Shown here one piece after another: positions 36,853 through 50,544 of a stretch of DNA of 64,000 nt. Positions within the stretch are counted from its first letter, which is position 1. Each line of letters begins with the position of its first letter. The notes beneath the pieces are model-generated. The model ran no database searches. It had not been told where the DNA came from and saw nothing but the letters and a program-made list of their open reading frames with translations. A program made the position numbers and the translations under genes. This stretch comes from Triplophysa rosa (Eukaryota > Chordata > Actinopteri > Cypriniformes > Nemacheilidae): contig NC_079906.1 in the NCBI RefSeq assembly GCF_024868665.1, forward strand, positions 8,600,817-8,664,816. The letters run 5' to 3'.

Positions 36853-39271
36853 GTCTGAAGAGAGAAAAGCAGGCTGTATGATATATTTGCATCAGATGTT
36901 TAAAATGTTCTCTTATTTGCCATTTGCTAAATTTATAATGACTTTCATCGAAACATTTCATATAGGCTATGTGTAAAAAACAGAGAAAACACCAAAAATG
37001 GAGCAGTGAACAAAGAGACTAAGTCTAAATGTACTATCTGCAAGAGTTTCAAGGACATGCAATGAACTGTTGAATATTAACCAGACTGACACATTTCATC
37101 TGAACTTCATCCATCACAAACACAAAGAAGAGCAAAGGAAAACACATAGCAATTCAACACACGACGAATTAAACACAAATTTCTGTATTTCAGTGATTTA
37201 TTCTCTAATACACTTACTTTAAGTGACAAAAGACGCAAAACTGTGTAAAATATTGCATGTTTTAACATCAAACATAATTTTATGTGATATTTTCAGTATA
37301 TTGAAGTTGTACATATTTCATACATTGAGGACAGTAACGAAAACAAAAAATAATTCACAAATGTGTCAAATCTTACTTTTTAAAGAGACAGTTTCTGTTT
37401 GCTTTCCCTGTTCTGCTGCTGTCCTGATGAGCAATTTCTGTTATTCTGTCCTTGCGCAATGTTGCAGACAGCAGAATCAACAGTCCTAACATCCCCTTCA
37501 GTATTTATCTTAACAGCTCAATTTCAAAATTGTAACACTTGCATCTTCCAAATGTGTGTGTGAATATAATAAAACATGGTATCAATAACTGCCTGTGATC
37601 TGATCATAAAAAATATTATTATAAGAAATGTGGTTTACCATAATGCTAGACATATTGGTCTATGGGCCATACATACCATAATAAATAAGTTTTTGGATTT
37701 CCAACATACCAAAAATAGGATTTTTGAATATTGATAGGAACCAAAAAACAAAAAGTTAATTGATAAACTGAAATAAAATTTTAACTTCTGAACCTAAATC
37801 AAACAGACATTTATTTTATATATAGAAAGTTGTAGATTGGACGTGAATTGAAAATTAATACATTTTTGAGAAGGTATATTTTAATTTTAAATCTTTATCT
37901 AAATTAAGCATTTAACATTTGTAAAGCATTAAGAAAATACACATTTGTAAAAAAAGTTCTTTATTCATTGAAATATGAAAAATATGAAATATGAAATAGG
38001 GGCTTCCATTGTAACAGGCGCTTTATTTACCTCAACAATATAGAGGTCCTCAGTGCCTCATTTTTTATCTGGGATTTTGATTTGCACATCATTTTCACTA
38101 TTGGTAACTGTTTTAATTATAACACACACATTTACTACTGCTATTCTGAGCATTCGTATTTCTGCTTGTATTGGTTTACATCCTGTATAGCCCATAAACA
38201 CTTTAAATGTATCAACGTTTAATAAACAAGTTTGTTTAAATAGCCTATAAAAAATAAACACATACAAAATACAAACACTTGAATGCTATTCATAATAACA
38301 GCATAACAATGAATGGCATAAGTAAGGTATACGGTAAATTGTAGTTGTCAGTTATCATTAGAAATGATTTACAGTAGATGACAGTAGCAGTTGTAAGTGT
38401 ACAGTCAGTAAATAATAATAGAAAGGGTTGTAATGAAGACCAACTCTGCTGTAAGAAAGAATAGCTTATATCTGATCATTTTCATTGATAATTGAATTAG
38501 TAAATCATTAATATAATTCATTAACTAATATGATAAATGACAACTGGGCTATCCTCTGAATATTTAGGTTCTCTTGTTAAATTTAATACAGAACATTAAC
38601 TCAAGCAATACTGTAAAAAATTATTTGTTGTTTTTGTTGATTCAACTTAGAAAAAATAAGTTACCTGGGTGCCTTAAAATTTAGAGTTAATTCAACTTAA
38701 AAATATTAGTTAACTAATATTTTTAAGTTGAATAAAAATATTAGTTAACTCAACCAACAAAACAACAAATAATTTTAAAAGAACTTGAAATATTATGGTT
38801 GTACAAGACAGGGAGTATTAACATTATTTTCCAACATTTTACTGAACCCAAAAATTGCGCAATACAGATTTATAGGTCTCCATTTGCCACAGTAAAAGTG
38901 TGTACTAACATGCACTAACATCTGTTATATTCAAAAACAATTGTTGAATTGTTGAAAACAATTCTATTTGTTGTTTTGAATGAAGAAGTTTTCTATATCC
39001 TTATTATTTTGAACGTGAACACTTGAATACCACAAGAAACGCATGCACAAGCTTTAAAATGTCCATATTTTCTTTCAATGTTACAACCAAGAATATAATA
39101 ACAGTAATCACTTTACTTTATAATTTACATTTTCTAAAACACTCTGATATAGCCATAAATGAAATATTATTATCAAATTATATTACTATAATACTAATAG
39201 CTAGAATGTAAAAATTGGAGACACAGAGCATAATATAACACATACAATTTCAACTGTCACAAGATTTCCTA
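36853..39271. other. Spacer between the two lectin genes
   Basis: AT-rich, with short open frames lacking domains. It contains the intact palindromic MITE at 38616-38782. No gene recognised. Confidence 0.45.
38616..38782. mobile_element. Intact palindromic MITE
   Basis: A self-complementary element: the left arm ttatttgttgtttttgttga ... aaaaatattagttaac meets its inverted copy through taatatttttaagttg to aacaacaaataa. It is the uninterrupted relative of the split element at 10005/19216. Confidence 0.75.
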
Positions 39272-40897
39272 CTACACACTTTTCTTTAGTTGGTGTTCAC
39301 AAATATAATACAGTTTATTCTTACAGTCAGGATCATGCAATTGCTTTGAATGCACAGTGTCAGTTCCTTCCAAGTAGACGCATGACTCCTCATCATCAGG
39401 ATCTTCATTCCAGAAACTATAAAGAGGTAAAAACCATCTCAGTAATCATAAAAAAACATAATTACAGCTTAAAATGTTTACAGTACAGGGAATATGTTCT
39501 TACTGTGAAGTTGAATGATTATCGTCTCCATTTACCCAGGTCTTTTCCACCATTTTATCTCTCTTGAAACCAATCCAGTAGTCTGTGCTCATTTGAACAA
39601 CACTTGAAATGAACTCCTAAAATCAAGAGGGAACCGTCTCTGCTTATATTCTTATGATCAACATAAAATACATCATAGATTAGGAAAACATTGCAAAGTC
39701 CCTACCAGCTCCTCCTTGTTGTTTACAACCATCAGGTACGCTCCAAGATCACGGCATAAAGACATCGATAAATCCCATGTCACATAAGCATTTACTAACA
39801 AATAACAGCTGTTACTATAGGTCATCCAACCATCCAAGCAGGGTCCTGTGACATGATTTTATATGAAAAATATTAACAGACCCAATATTTTTTTTGTATG
39901 TAAATCTATCAAAAGTTTTACATTTTAGTTGTATTGCTGTGTACGACTCATTTCATATAAACACAATTTTTTATATTTTAACACTTTATTTAATATTTAA
40001 GAAAATATTTCAATACATTATAAACTGATGTTTAAACTTATTTAGTTTCTTTAAACTATTTTTGTAACATACCTTTGTGCTGTAATGGAACAGGTGTATT
40101 TTCATCGTAAAGAAGACCTCTGGTCTCATCACTCTTTGGTTTCTTGGAGACTTGAGGATGGTAAATCAACAACAAAACAGTAACTACCGAAAACAATTAA
40201 CAAATGAAACATGTCATAATCCACTTTAGTCTTACTTACAGTTGAGACCTGTTACGATTCCTATTACCAAGAACGACAAGATTAGAAGAACCAGAAACAT
40301 GCCACAAGCCACTTTGCCTAAACATGACATGAGGAAAATTACAGTAAATAGACTTTAAATGACAAGTTGAAAGAGTATAAATGCAGCATACAAAATAATA
40401 AAATACAGTATGTTTTTGCTTTTAGAAAGAAGAGGAACAAAATGGATTGTTACTTGCCTTGTTGGTATAAGGGATCCACCCTGTCAGGATCTCCCTCTAC
40501 ATCATCTGTGCGGTTGTTGGCCTGCATTCCTGAGGTCAGCCTATAGCCTGATTATAATAACACATGTGCATAATAAGAATTCTCTAAATGTATTTGCCAC
40601 TTTTCTCAATCTTCCACGAAACACTGCAGGTTCAATTATAAATATGTGTAACATTCACACCGTCATAATTAAGATATTAACATCGAACATAAACTGAATA
40701 GGTAAACAGCTGTTTGATGTTTACATTTTAAATAACTCATTAAAACTGTTGTTTTACTTACTGATAAACTTTTTCATGCAGTTTCCATACAGCGCAACAT
40801 GGAAAGGGAAGCTTCTGTGGAATGGTAGAATGACGCCAGAGGGGCTGGACTTCTCCTCCCATCCAAACCAAAGCTCGGGGTTTTCTGCCAAAGGCAT
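39272..40897 (-). CDS. C-type lectin-like type II receptor, divergent site
   Basis: Seven exons on the minus strand (40762-40897, 40458-40547, 40240-40317, 40073-40150, 39706-39845, 39504-39616, 39272-39416) give 259 residues. A longer cytosolic part (MPLAENPELWFGWEEK... then MQANNRTDDVEGDPDRVDPL) is followed by a helix (MFLVLLILSFLVIGIVTG) and stalk. The lectin domain has GPCLDGWMTYSNSCYL, TDYWIGF, WVNGDD and a final YYICE. The 140- and 113-nt lectin exons match the neighbouring lectin gene in size and phase. In place of EPN or QPD it reads EDPD, and in place of WND it reads LHDPDC, so conventional calcium-sugar binding may be lost or altered. The cytosolic exon 2 ends in a GC splice donor (CAAG then gcaagt), required to keep frame. 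The start codon is the first ATG of the exon-1 frame and is less certain. Confidence 0.78.
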
Positions 40898-42061
40898 GTC
40901 GCAGTTGCCAGAACTGCATGACAACGTAACTATAAAATATAAATATCTTAGTGATATATAAAAAACAACTGTGTACAACCTACTCGCATTAAAAGTTAAA
41001 ACAATTTAACCTCAAATAAAAGCAGCTGCACACATTAGAAAAATAAAATGTAAAGACAAAGAGAATGAATGCTGTTGTTGTGGTGGTGGTTATTTAACTG
41101 TATTGCTAATGACTCACTTATAACAATAGCAGGATATTCACACTGTTTATTTTAGTTGGTGTTGGGTAAAAAACAATAATTATTTACTCATATTTACATT
41201 GTCAACATTGTATTTAAATTATTACACTCTGTCTGAAAGTAAATGTACTAGTCATTATTAATTCATGTAAAAAACGTGAACGTAAGATTACGGGAAAAGG
41301 CCGCAAATTTACAAGAAAAACAGGGAAACCGTGTAATTTTACAGGGGGAAATGTTATTTGACGATTTATTTGTGCTTTTTCCGGGATTTTTTTAGAGTAT
41401 ACTTACAAATCTGCATCAAACGTGGACAGAAATAAACATCTTTAAACCCTTAAATTAAACATGACCAGTCACAAGCTGTAAGCATTATACATTTCAGTAT
41501 ATTTTCATGATGTTCAACTAAATTTAATAATTTTTAACACATTTTAAGACAAACTTACCAAACTTTATGTTTTAATTCAATATTGTTTCATACAGAACAG
41601 TACTGTACAGTATATAGACCAACACTGGTCCAGAAGCAATTCAACTTTTTTTTAAATGTCATTCAATGTATAATGAAGTTTTAAAGATTTTCAGATTTCA
41701 GTTCTAAATCAATTTTATTTGTTGAATTTTGTTGTAACATTTGTTCTTACATTTGTGTAAAAGCAGGAAGTGCTTCTGGACCAGTGTTGTTTATGTTCTG
41801 CAAAATGGTTTGTATGTAATACCATATGATATATGTATATCATAAGTTACTAAACACAAATTACTTAAAATTAAGAGTATGAAGAGCAATTCAAATCAAT
41901 TAGTTACGTAGTAATCCATTTCAGGTATCCCACTGGTATACTATACAGTAGTTTTTATGGATCTCCGCGTCACTAGATGGCGAACGCGTCAGTTTCCTGC
42001 ACAAACATCCGCGTTTAAGCGTTAAGCGTCTTCCGCCTCTGTAGTTTCTGTATCCGCAGAG
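40898..42061. other. Spacer upstream of cox6a1
   Basis: AT-rich, no coding exons seen. The last 120 bp before the cox6a1 ATG are richer in CG dinucleotides (aacgcgtca, tccgcgttt) and probably hold the promoter shared with or near the 5' UTR. Confidence 0.4.
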
Positions 42062-43784
42062 ATGGCGATGATCGGACGTCTCTCCCAGAAGCTCTTAAAA
42101 TCTTCTGCTCTGATCCAGAGCCGTCAGCTCTCAGCTGCAGTTCACGGCGAGCAAGCAGGTCAGATACTCTCTCTAAATATCTTAAAAATACGCTGTAATA
42201 TAAAGCTTGACTGTTATAAATAGCGTTAACTCTATAGTCTTTGACCTTGTGGCTATGGAGCTGATCGAGAGGGTTATTTCATGTAGCGGTGTTCTTGATA
42301 CAAGTCGCTGAATAGCAGTTCTTTTTATTTGTCGTATGAGAATTGAACAATCGACAACTGAATAATTACTAACCTGAATTAACCAGGTGGGGTAACTGTC
42401 ACTGTGCCGCTAGTTAATGGAAATTCGTCATGCCAAGAGTCTTAACACGAGTTAACAATGCTATCTCTCAGTTCTTCATATATATGTTCATATTTAGCCA
42501 AGACATGGAAGATTCTGTCGTTTGTGGTGGCGCTGCCTGGAGTGGCTGTGTGCATGGTGAACATGTACCTGCGGGCACAGCAGCACGACCACGGACAGCC
42601 CGAGTTCGTTCCCTACAGCCACCTGCGCATCCGCAGCAAGGTACAACTGAAAAATGCATTATCTGTTCCTTTATTTGGAGTCTTTATTGTATGCACTGCA
42701 CAGTATGCACACTTACCGAGTCTGGTATTGTGCTAAAATATGTGTTTTCAGAGTTTCTTGTAGTTAAGAGCCAAGGGATCTCACTAACAGAGTGAAATAT
42801 TATGAAAACAACTGGTCCTCACTAGATAATAAAAATACTGAAAAAATATTTGTTTCTTCAATTCTAACTACATCCACACGTATCTGAGAGGTTTGGGGGA
42901 TATACAGGTGCAATATTCTAATTCTAATTAATATACAAGTAATATTCTAATTTTCTGAGATACTGAATTTTGGATTTTCATTAGTTGTCAGTTATAATCA
43001 TCAAATTAAAAGAAATAAACATTTGAAATATATCAGTCTGTGTGTAATGAATGAATATAATATACAAGTTTCACATTTTGAATGGAATTAGTGAAATAAA
43101 TCAACTTTTTGATGATATTCTAATTATATGACCAGCACCTGTATATCATTAGCCTAACTAAAAAGCTTATTACGTTAATTTAGGAGACCAATGTCACAAT
43201 ATAAGTTCTAATATGACAAATATGGCATAATATCAAATGAGAGATTTAATCACCTAAATTTTGGGTGAATGACCAGCTGTAATGCATTTCACCGCAGTAC
43301 AGAGAAACCTGTAGCGGTCAACCAATCAGAATTCAGAAGGTAATGGCAATATCTAGAAAAATGTTCAGTTTTAATCTGGATATAAAAGTGTATTGACAGC
43401 ACATCTGATACAGAACTGCTAGAAAGGAATTGTGTCAAACACACAATATTTACAAAAAACGATCAAGCGAAGTCATTGATAAGGCTTATGGTTTTGTAAT
43501 TGACCTACTTCTGTTAGTCACCCAATCTTAAAATAGTCAAATATTGGCTTGGCTGATAAATTGATTAGTTTTTATCCCTATTACATTCTTTGTAATTGTT
43601 TCACTTGTAAATGTGCTTTTAGTTTCCTAGTCAATCAGTACATTAACAGCTTTGCTCTTTTTCTCTTTCATTCACTATCACACCGTCTCTCCAGCGTTTC
43701 CCATGGGGTGATGGCAACCATTCACTCTTCCATAACCCCCACGTCAATGCTCTTCCCGACGGCTTTGAGCATCACGATGAGTAA
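42062..43784 (+). CDS. cox6a1: Cytochrome c oxidase subunit 6A1
   Basis: Three exons (42062-42158, 42498-42640, 43695-43784) give 109 residues, the expected length. The N-terminus [19 protein letters not shown] is rich in Arg/Lys/Ser and acts as a mitochondrial presequence. One inner-membrane helix follows ([20 protein letters not shown]). The C-terminal family signature is complete: [20 protein letters not shown] then [22 protein letters not shown]6A is a small nuclear-encoded subunit at the dimer interface of complex IV and is involved in adenine-nucleotide control. The liver-type 6A1 assignment rests on synteny with PLA2G1B and HNF1A; the muscle-type paralogue COX6A2 is the alternative. 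Confidence 0.94.
42900..43146. mobile_element. Short inverted-repeat element with 'tatacaggtgc' ends
   Basis: The left end tatacaggtgcaatattcta and right end gaccagcacctgtatatc are inverted repeats. The interior includes tttctgagatactgaatttt and aatcaactttttgatgatat. This type is widespread in fish genomes and probably belongs to a Tc1/mariner-like or related DNA transposon. Lies in cox6a1 intron 2. Confidence 0.55.
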
Positions 43785-44757
43785 AGAGTGTTTGGAACGT
43801 ACCCCCAACAGGGACCAGAGACCTGGACCACTTCTCAGTTTTATTCAGTTTACGTGACGTCTCTTCAGTTTGTTGAGCTTACCTCTGTGCTGTCCACCTT
43901 CTGTGAAAGCACCTTACGGAAATAGTGACACCTACTCCTGGACCATTGTATCACATTATCTGCTTCATCTTAATTGAGAATAAATATATCTTCTTTAAAT
44001 TATAAACTGTGTTCAATATTTGTCTTATTTGAATAGAATGATGATGCTTTCTTGGGTAACAAAAAAAATGTCTATAATTGTAAAAACAAAAACAACCATT
44101 TGAATGAAATGGGGAAATAAGCCTAAAACGATCTTATTTTCTAAAAACTGACTTGAATGCACTGTGTGAAAATATGTACTGTCGAATGCTAAGTTGCCAG
44201 AAAAACTCGAAGCTGAAAAGAGAAACGAAACATATTTGTCCCTACAGGCTTCCCATCCTGTCGAGACATTCTCACATGACTTTTCGCTTGTGACTCGCAT
44301 TCCTTCTCAAAAATCCAGTTTATGAAATATGGAGGTGATGTTCATATTTATTTTACGCTTCAACAACTTGTTGATATTTGGGTGAGGTTAATGTTTACTC
44401 GTGTCTGGGCGGAACCGAGTTTTGATTAATGCAGCGCGATTCAAGGATTCATTCGCAAACTCAACTTCAGTGTCAGATGCGTGAGCTGATCTGCTCTGCG
44501 TTACGCAAGTCAACAACGGTAAGTCTAAATAATGCTCGTGTCAGTAGCACTTGTTTGAGTAACATCGGATCTGTTGTCACTTTGTTATTCGTCCTGCTCG
44601 TTCAGACACGAATGCTAAGATGTAACGTTAAACGGAACCCAAATAATATTTAAAAGTATGCTGTTCTATTTGCAAGTTTGTATGTGATCGCAAATGATTG
44701 CCTGCCAAGGACTTAAGCACACTATACACTGTTCAACAAATAACATATTTGCATAGC

Positions 44758-45154
44758 ACAGGGGTTTTCAAACGTTATGATGCCAAGGACCCCCAAGAGG
44801 AACCTTCTCTGGAGGACACATTCATCTGTATTTTTATGTGTAAAGAAACATTTAAACGTATTTAGAAAAATGTAATATTGTTGAGACAACATATTGTTTC
44901 CAAACTTACATAGCCGGCTTCACTTTTATTTATTCAACTCTGAAGACACATTTTCAATTAAAATTTTCTTGTACTGCAGCAACTTTTACTGTGAATGTGA
45001 AAAACTTACTAGGAAGATGTAAATAGCAATTCTGGCAAAAATAGCAGGTAGATGCTTAAACAATAATTAAACAATAATAATATTTAGTTGGCTTGAACCA
45101 TTTTTGTCTCATTTTTTTTCTGGTGGGCGCATACCCCAGTTTGAAATCCCCTGG
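44758..45154. mobile_element. MITE with 'CAGGGGTTTTCAAAC' ends
   Basis: The left end caggggttttcaaac and right end gtttgaaatcccctgg are inverted repeats. The interior has ccaaggacccccaagagg and is noncoding. Upstream of the hps4 coding start. Confidence 0.65.
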
Positions 45155-45397
45155 CATAGCATATAGTCATTGAGCATTTTTATCTCTTATGCATCTCATG
45201 TGCTTAAACGTGTCAATATTTACAATAGTTATGTTTTTTTAAATAATTAAAATCTATGATATATGCTTTTATGCTTAGAATGTTATTTAATATGGTGTTT
45301 TGAAATAGCGTAGGAAGTTTTTTTTAGTTGTATATTACATTTATTTATAAAAATCATTTTATCATAACATGATAATACTGTGTTTTTCAACAGACAA

Positions 45398-48300
45398 ATG
45401 GCTGAAACACCTGCTTCCACTGACTCAAGACGGTGAGAATGCAATTCTTTATTGATTTGTATCTTGCCTAAAATTAAAAGTTATGGGCTTCCCTTAGGGA
45501 TGCACGATAAATCATCGGCAATATGAGTATCGGCCGATAAATGGTCATTTTTAATGTTAGCGGTTTCGGATAATAAAATTTAGGTCGATATATTATAGAC
45601 GATAAATCATAAATCATGTCCTCTGGTTAAACTTCTTGGCTGCACGCTGTTCACAGTCAAAATTTAGTACAGTACTGTCTTTCTGTCATGATTATTCACT
45701 TACTGTTATTAGCAAAACATTGTTGATGTAGGTACAGTATTTAGATACAATATTTATGAATGTGTAAATTATAGAAACAAAAGCATATTGCCGTCTGTCT
45801 TGAGACCTGTTAGACATGTGGCTATTTAGAACATTTTTTGGGGTTGCTCTGGAAGAGCATCTATAATTAGTTTATTAAATAAAAGATATACTAGAAAAGT
45901 TTGAAGGTTAAAGAATCTTCAACTAGTGGTACAAAATAGAACTAATGGTCACCTTGTTTTCAGCAGTCAGTGTTTTCAAATAAAAGCAGTTGACCGCTTT
46001 TTGCCTTCTGTTCCAGTCTTAGTGAATTTTATGTTAAAATTTAGATACTGTATATCGGCCAATATATCGGTTATCGGCTTCCAATGTTAAAGAATTATCG
46101 GTTATCATTATCAGCCAAAATGTACGTATCGGTGCGTCCCTAGCTTCCCTAAAAGGGGTTCTATTTTTGCTTATACACAACATGCACTGATTTATGAAAA
46201 TGTCTTATATTTGACCCATCAATTGAATGCAAATAATGGGGGAATACAATTTTATATTTCCAGTCAAGGAAACATGATGCATGACGTATTATTGAACACA
46301 TATTTTTAACAGAGTTACAATTTTTTTAAGTATTATTGGAAGACACATGTGTTGGTGTTAAGTATAATTTTATCACTTGTCTCTTTTGTCATATTTGCAG
46401 ATGCCTGTTCTTCTTCCTCTATGATAATTCAAAAGTGCAAGAGGAAGGAGACTTGACTAGAGATGGAATATACTACTTCTATCCTGAAGATGTAAGCAGA
46501 TCTCAAGTCATTTATAATATGATGATGTTACAGAAGCAGTTGCACCTTTCCGAAAATTATAAAATATTTTAATTTATAACGTATAATAAAGGAAACATTT
46601 ATAATACCATCTAATGTTTTTCTATTGTAACTTAACACTGAAGACATGATGGTGGCTGTGTATTGTTACAGACGCCAATAGACCAGCAGGAGCTTCTCTG
46701 TGGACAACTGGCTGGTGTGTGTCGTTGTGTATCTGAGCTATCCAAGTCTCCCGTACGCCTGCTGCGCCTGCGCAGGAGCAAATATGCAGTTTGCATGAAG
46801 GATTCGTTTCTTTGGGTAAGAGATATTGGTCATCAAAATGTGATTCCAGATAAGAATCTGTTGTGGTTTTACTCATTTGAATGGGATCTTTATCTGGTTG
46901 TCAGGCATTAAGCTGTGTGGTAGACATTCCAGATGTAAGCGTGTGTGACTTTCTAAATCAGCTGATTGATCTCTTCTGTTTCTATAATGGACCAGTGCGT
47001 CAGAGCTACCAGGTATTAAAATGGAAGCAACTACACACTGAATATGACTTTACACTTTATTGTAATTACAAACAGTGTTATATTTTAAAGCAACTAAAAC
47101 ACTCACATGCTAATAACTTGCTACGAGTAGCCAAAATGCTATAAACAAAATGCACTAATTCCACATCAGAACAGTTCAACGTGCATTTTTCGCTTGCTTG
47201 CTTGAACACAGTTATACAGTCAGGAAGAGTTGGCTCAGCGATGGGCGAGATACCTCTGTCACCTGCAGGGCGGCTCCACTGAGCTGCACAACATCTTCAG
47301 CTGTCTGAGGACAATCGACTCCACGCATGTATTTAATACATTCACTATATTCAATTTCATATTTAGTTTTTCTCTGCCCTAATTCCCCTAAATGGTCAAT
47401 TCTCCTCTTTTGTTCATTATCAGATTGATCCTCTGCTGTTGCTGAAAGCTGCCCTTATTCTACAGGCATGTCAGCGATGCCCTCTGGTGTTATCTGGGTG
47501 TATCCTGTACAGGGGCAGGTGAGATTTCAAAACTGAGTATGGCTTACCCAAAAATAAAAATCACCTTACACTAACATTGTTCCAAATCAGAATGACTTTT
47601 TTCTGTGGAACACAAAACACGGATTTTACATATATGCACGTTTTTTTTACTTCATTTTTGGGTAAACTATTCCCTAATATCCAGCCTGTAAGACACAGAT
47701 GTTTATCTTTTGCGTGGTTCTAAAGAGTCCTAATTAATATAGATCTGTTCTATTTTACAGTGCATTAGTTATCAATGAATAATATCCATTAATTATCAAA
47801 TAATAACTGTTGACACAAATGTGTTTTTGACCTGTGTTATGGCTATAGCACAGTGTTGTATATTACATTCACTTTAAAAAAAATGCATTTCATATGTATT
47901 TTTATGTTAAATGCATACTTGTGAATATAAAGCATTGTGAATTCTAGTTCTCTGTGTGATGTTCAGGGTGGTGAGTACTCAGATGTCTCCTGCCCTCACG
48001 CAGAAGGTGATGGTGTACGAGACGGAAACATACAGCCAGGTAAAATCGTACACAGAGATTTTTCATTTTGAGCAATATTATACTAACTAACAGTATGGAC
48101 AATAAGTGAATGACTGCTGATTTGTGTGTATCTATCTGCACCACAGGATAACAGGGTGGCAGCCAATGGCCTGTGCTCATCAGTGGGCACGTCTCTCTCC
48201 TTTACAGTAACCAAACAGGTGTTCCTGACAACCACTGAACTTCACATGATGCGCTGCTCCCCTGTGGATAGAGCATGCAGGTATATCATGATTCCAGGGT

Positions 48301-50071
48301 GTTGCTATGGGGTTGCTAAGGAATTTATGTAGTTTATAGGATGATTCTAGGTGATGGCTTGTTGTTAATTAGTCACAAATAAACATTAATCATCTTATTG
48401 TTGCCTTATTATTTTATTTGTGTTCTGTCTCTCATTTTAGGACTCACTGCAGTCAACCTCCATGCCGATCAGGAAATTCTCGCCTACTATCACGCACTTT
48501 ATCCGACACCCTGACCGCAGATACAGACTCATTAAATTTAGAGCCCACTGAGTGTCCCCCGAACTCCAATGAGACAATGCCATCCTCTCCTCGCTCCTCC
48601 CTCTCTGATGAGTCATGTTTCAGCCCCTCCCCCTCTATGGTGAACAGTCCTCTTCACTCCAGTATGAACCAATCAGAATATTTCACTCCGCAGTCACATG
48701 ACCACAGCATGGCAAATGGCCCAAACTCGTCCAAGGTTAAGGAACAATGTTTAACAGGAAGTTTAACTGGCCTCAATACAAAGGAAAGCGTAGTAGAGGA
48801 TGCACATGAGAAGCTGGACTCTGGATGTTCATCCAAATCTAAAAGCAAAGTTATAAATTCAGATCAGGAACTTAATCCGAAGGAAAAAATCAAAGCCCTT
48901 ACAAATGGATATCAGTTACAGTCGAATTGTCTTGAGAACCATTCGGATAGCTCTTACCACAACAACCAGACTGACAGGACTGAAGGACAGCAGCTGAACG
49001 CTAACAATCACGTGACCAATACAAATGACAAATTCCAAAGAGATACAGAGAATGAAGGAAGGCCAAAGAATGAGCAAGTAGACAAAGGAGAACAAATACT
49101 CAAGGACAAGGTAAACAACAGTTGTGACCCACCAAATGCCCCCCTTCAACACGAGACCCTTGCAGACGCCTCTCTGGTGCCCACAGTATTGTACCAGCAT
49201 AGAGTCAGAGGTCTGGTCCTTGCACTTTTGGTAGAGACAGATTTCAAGACAGACCCCACCGCCAAAGAGGAAGTGGTGAGAAGCTTGTGTGCATTTTTTT
49301 TTGCACATTTGAAATAGTTTTGTAATTGTACGTTTTTGCAGTGCCTTTATGCTTTCTACATGATTTGGTTTATGTATGCAAGCTAGCATAAAAAAACAGA
49401 ATAGGGATTTTTGAAATGGTGATATCAAATGGAAAGTTTTTTAAATTATTTTACTTCTCAGTATTTTTTACTTGTTTCTTAGTATCTAAACATTCTTAAA
49501 TCAAAATACATTTATTTGTAAAGGGAACAGATTTAAGGTATCAAAATTATAAAATTTGTGCTTAAAATGAGTAAAAATACCTGTTATAATTTAATTTATT
49601 ACCCCATTATTTACTCATTGGCAGATTGTTTTAGAAAACAAGGCCCTATATCTCAAGTCATTTTGCTTGTTAATTGTATTCGTGATTTCAGATTTTTTAG
49701 ATATTTGTATTGGTAAAAGAGACAGAAATTCTATTTAAGAACATTTTTGAAGTGTAATGGAAATTCATTGGTCAAATTTTTTTTTAAATGTTGTCAAAAA
49801 CAACACATTTACACTAAACACTTTGTTATTGTAGTATCACAGCAGTTTGGCATCTCTGAATGGCCTTGAGGCTCATCTGAGGAATACCTCACCTGGGACC
49901 CCCAGCCCCCAGGGGCCCTACACCTTCACTCACTATGACTGCATTCAGAACACACTTACTAGTGAGTGAAAAGCCCCCCCCCCTCTCTCTCTCTCTCTAT
50001 TCTCTCTCTCTCTCCCTCTTCTCCCCTCTTCTCCTCCTCTCCTCCTCCTCGTCTCTCCTCTCTTCTCTCTC

Positions 50072-50152
<81 letters not shown>

Positions 50153-50408
50153 GTCTCCTCTCTCTCCCTCTCCTCTCTCTCTCTCTCTCCTCCTCTCCTC
50201 TCCTCCCTTTCTCTCTCTCCTCCTCTCTCCTCTCCCTCTCTCCCTCCTCTCCTCTCTTCTCTCTCCGTCTCATCTCTGTCTTCGCTCTCCTCTCTCTCCC
50301 TGCTCTCTCCCTGTCGCTCTGTCTCTGTTCTCTCTCTCTCTCCTCTCCCCTCTCTCTCTCTCTCTCCTCTCCGCCTCTCTCTCTCCTCTTCGCTCTCCGT
50401 GCCTCCTC

Positions 50409-50448
<40 letters not shown>

Positions 50449-50495
50449 TCCTCTTCTCTGCTCTCTCTTCTCTCTCGTCTCTCCTCTCGTCTCTC

Positions 50496-50544
<49 letters not shown>

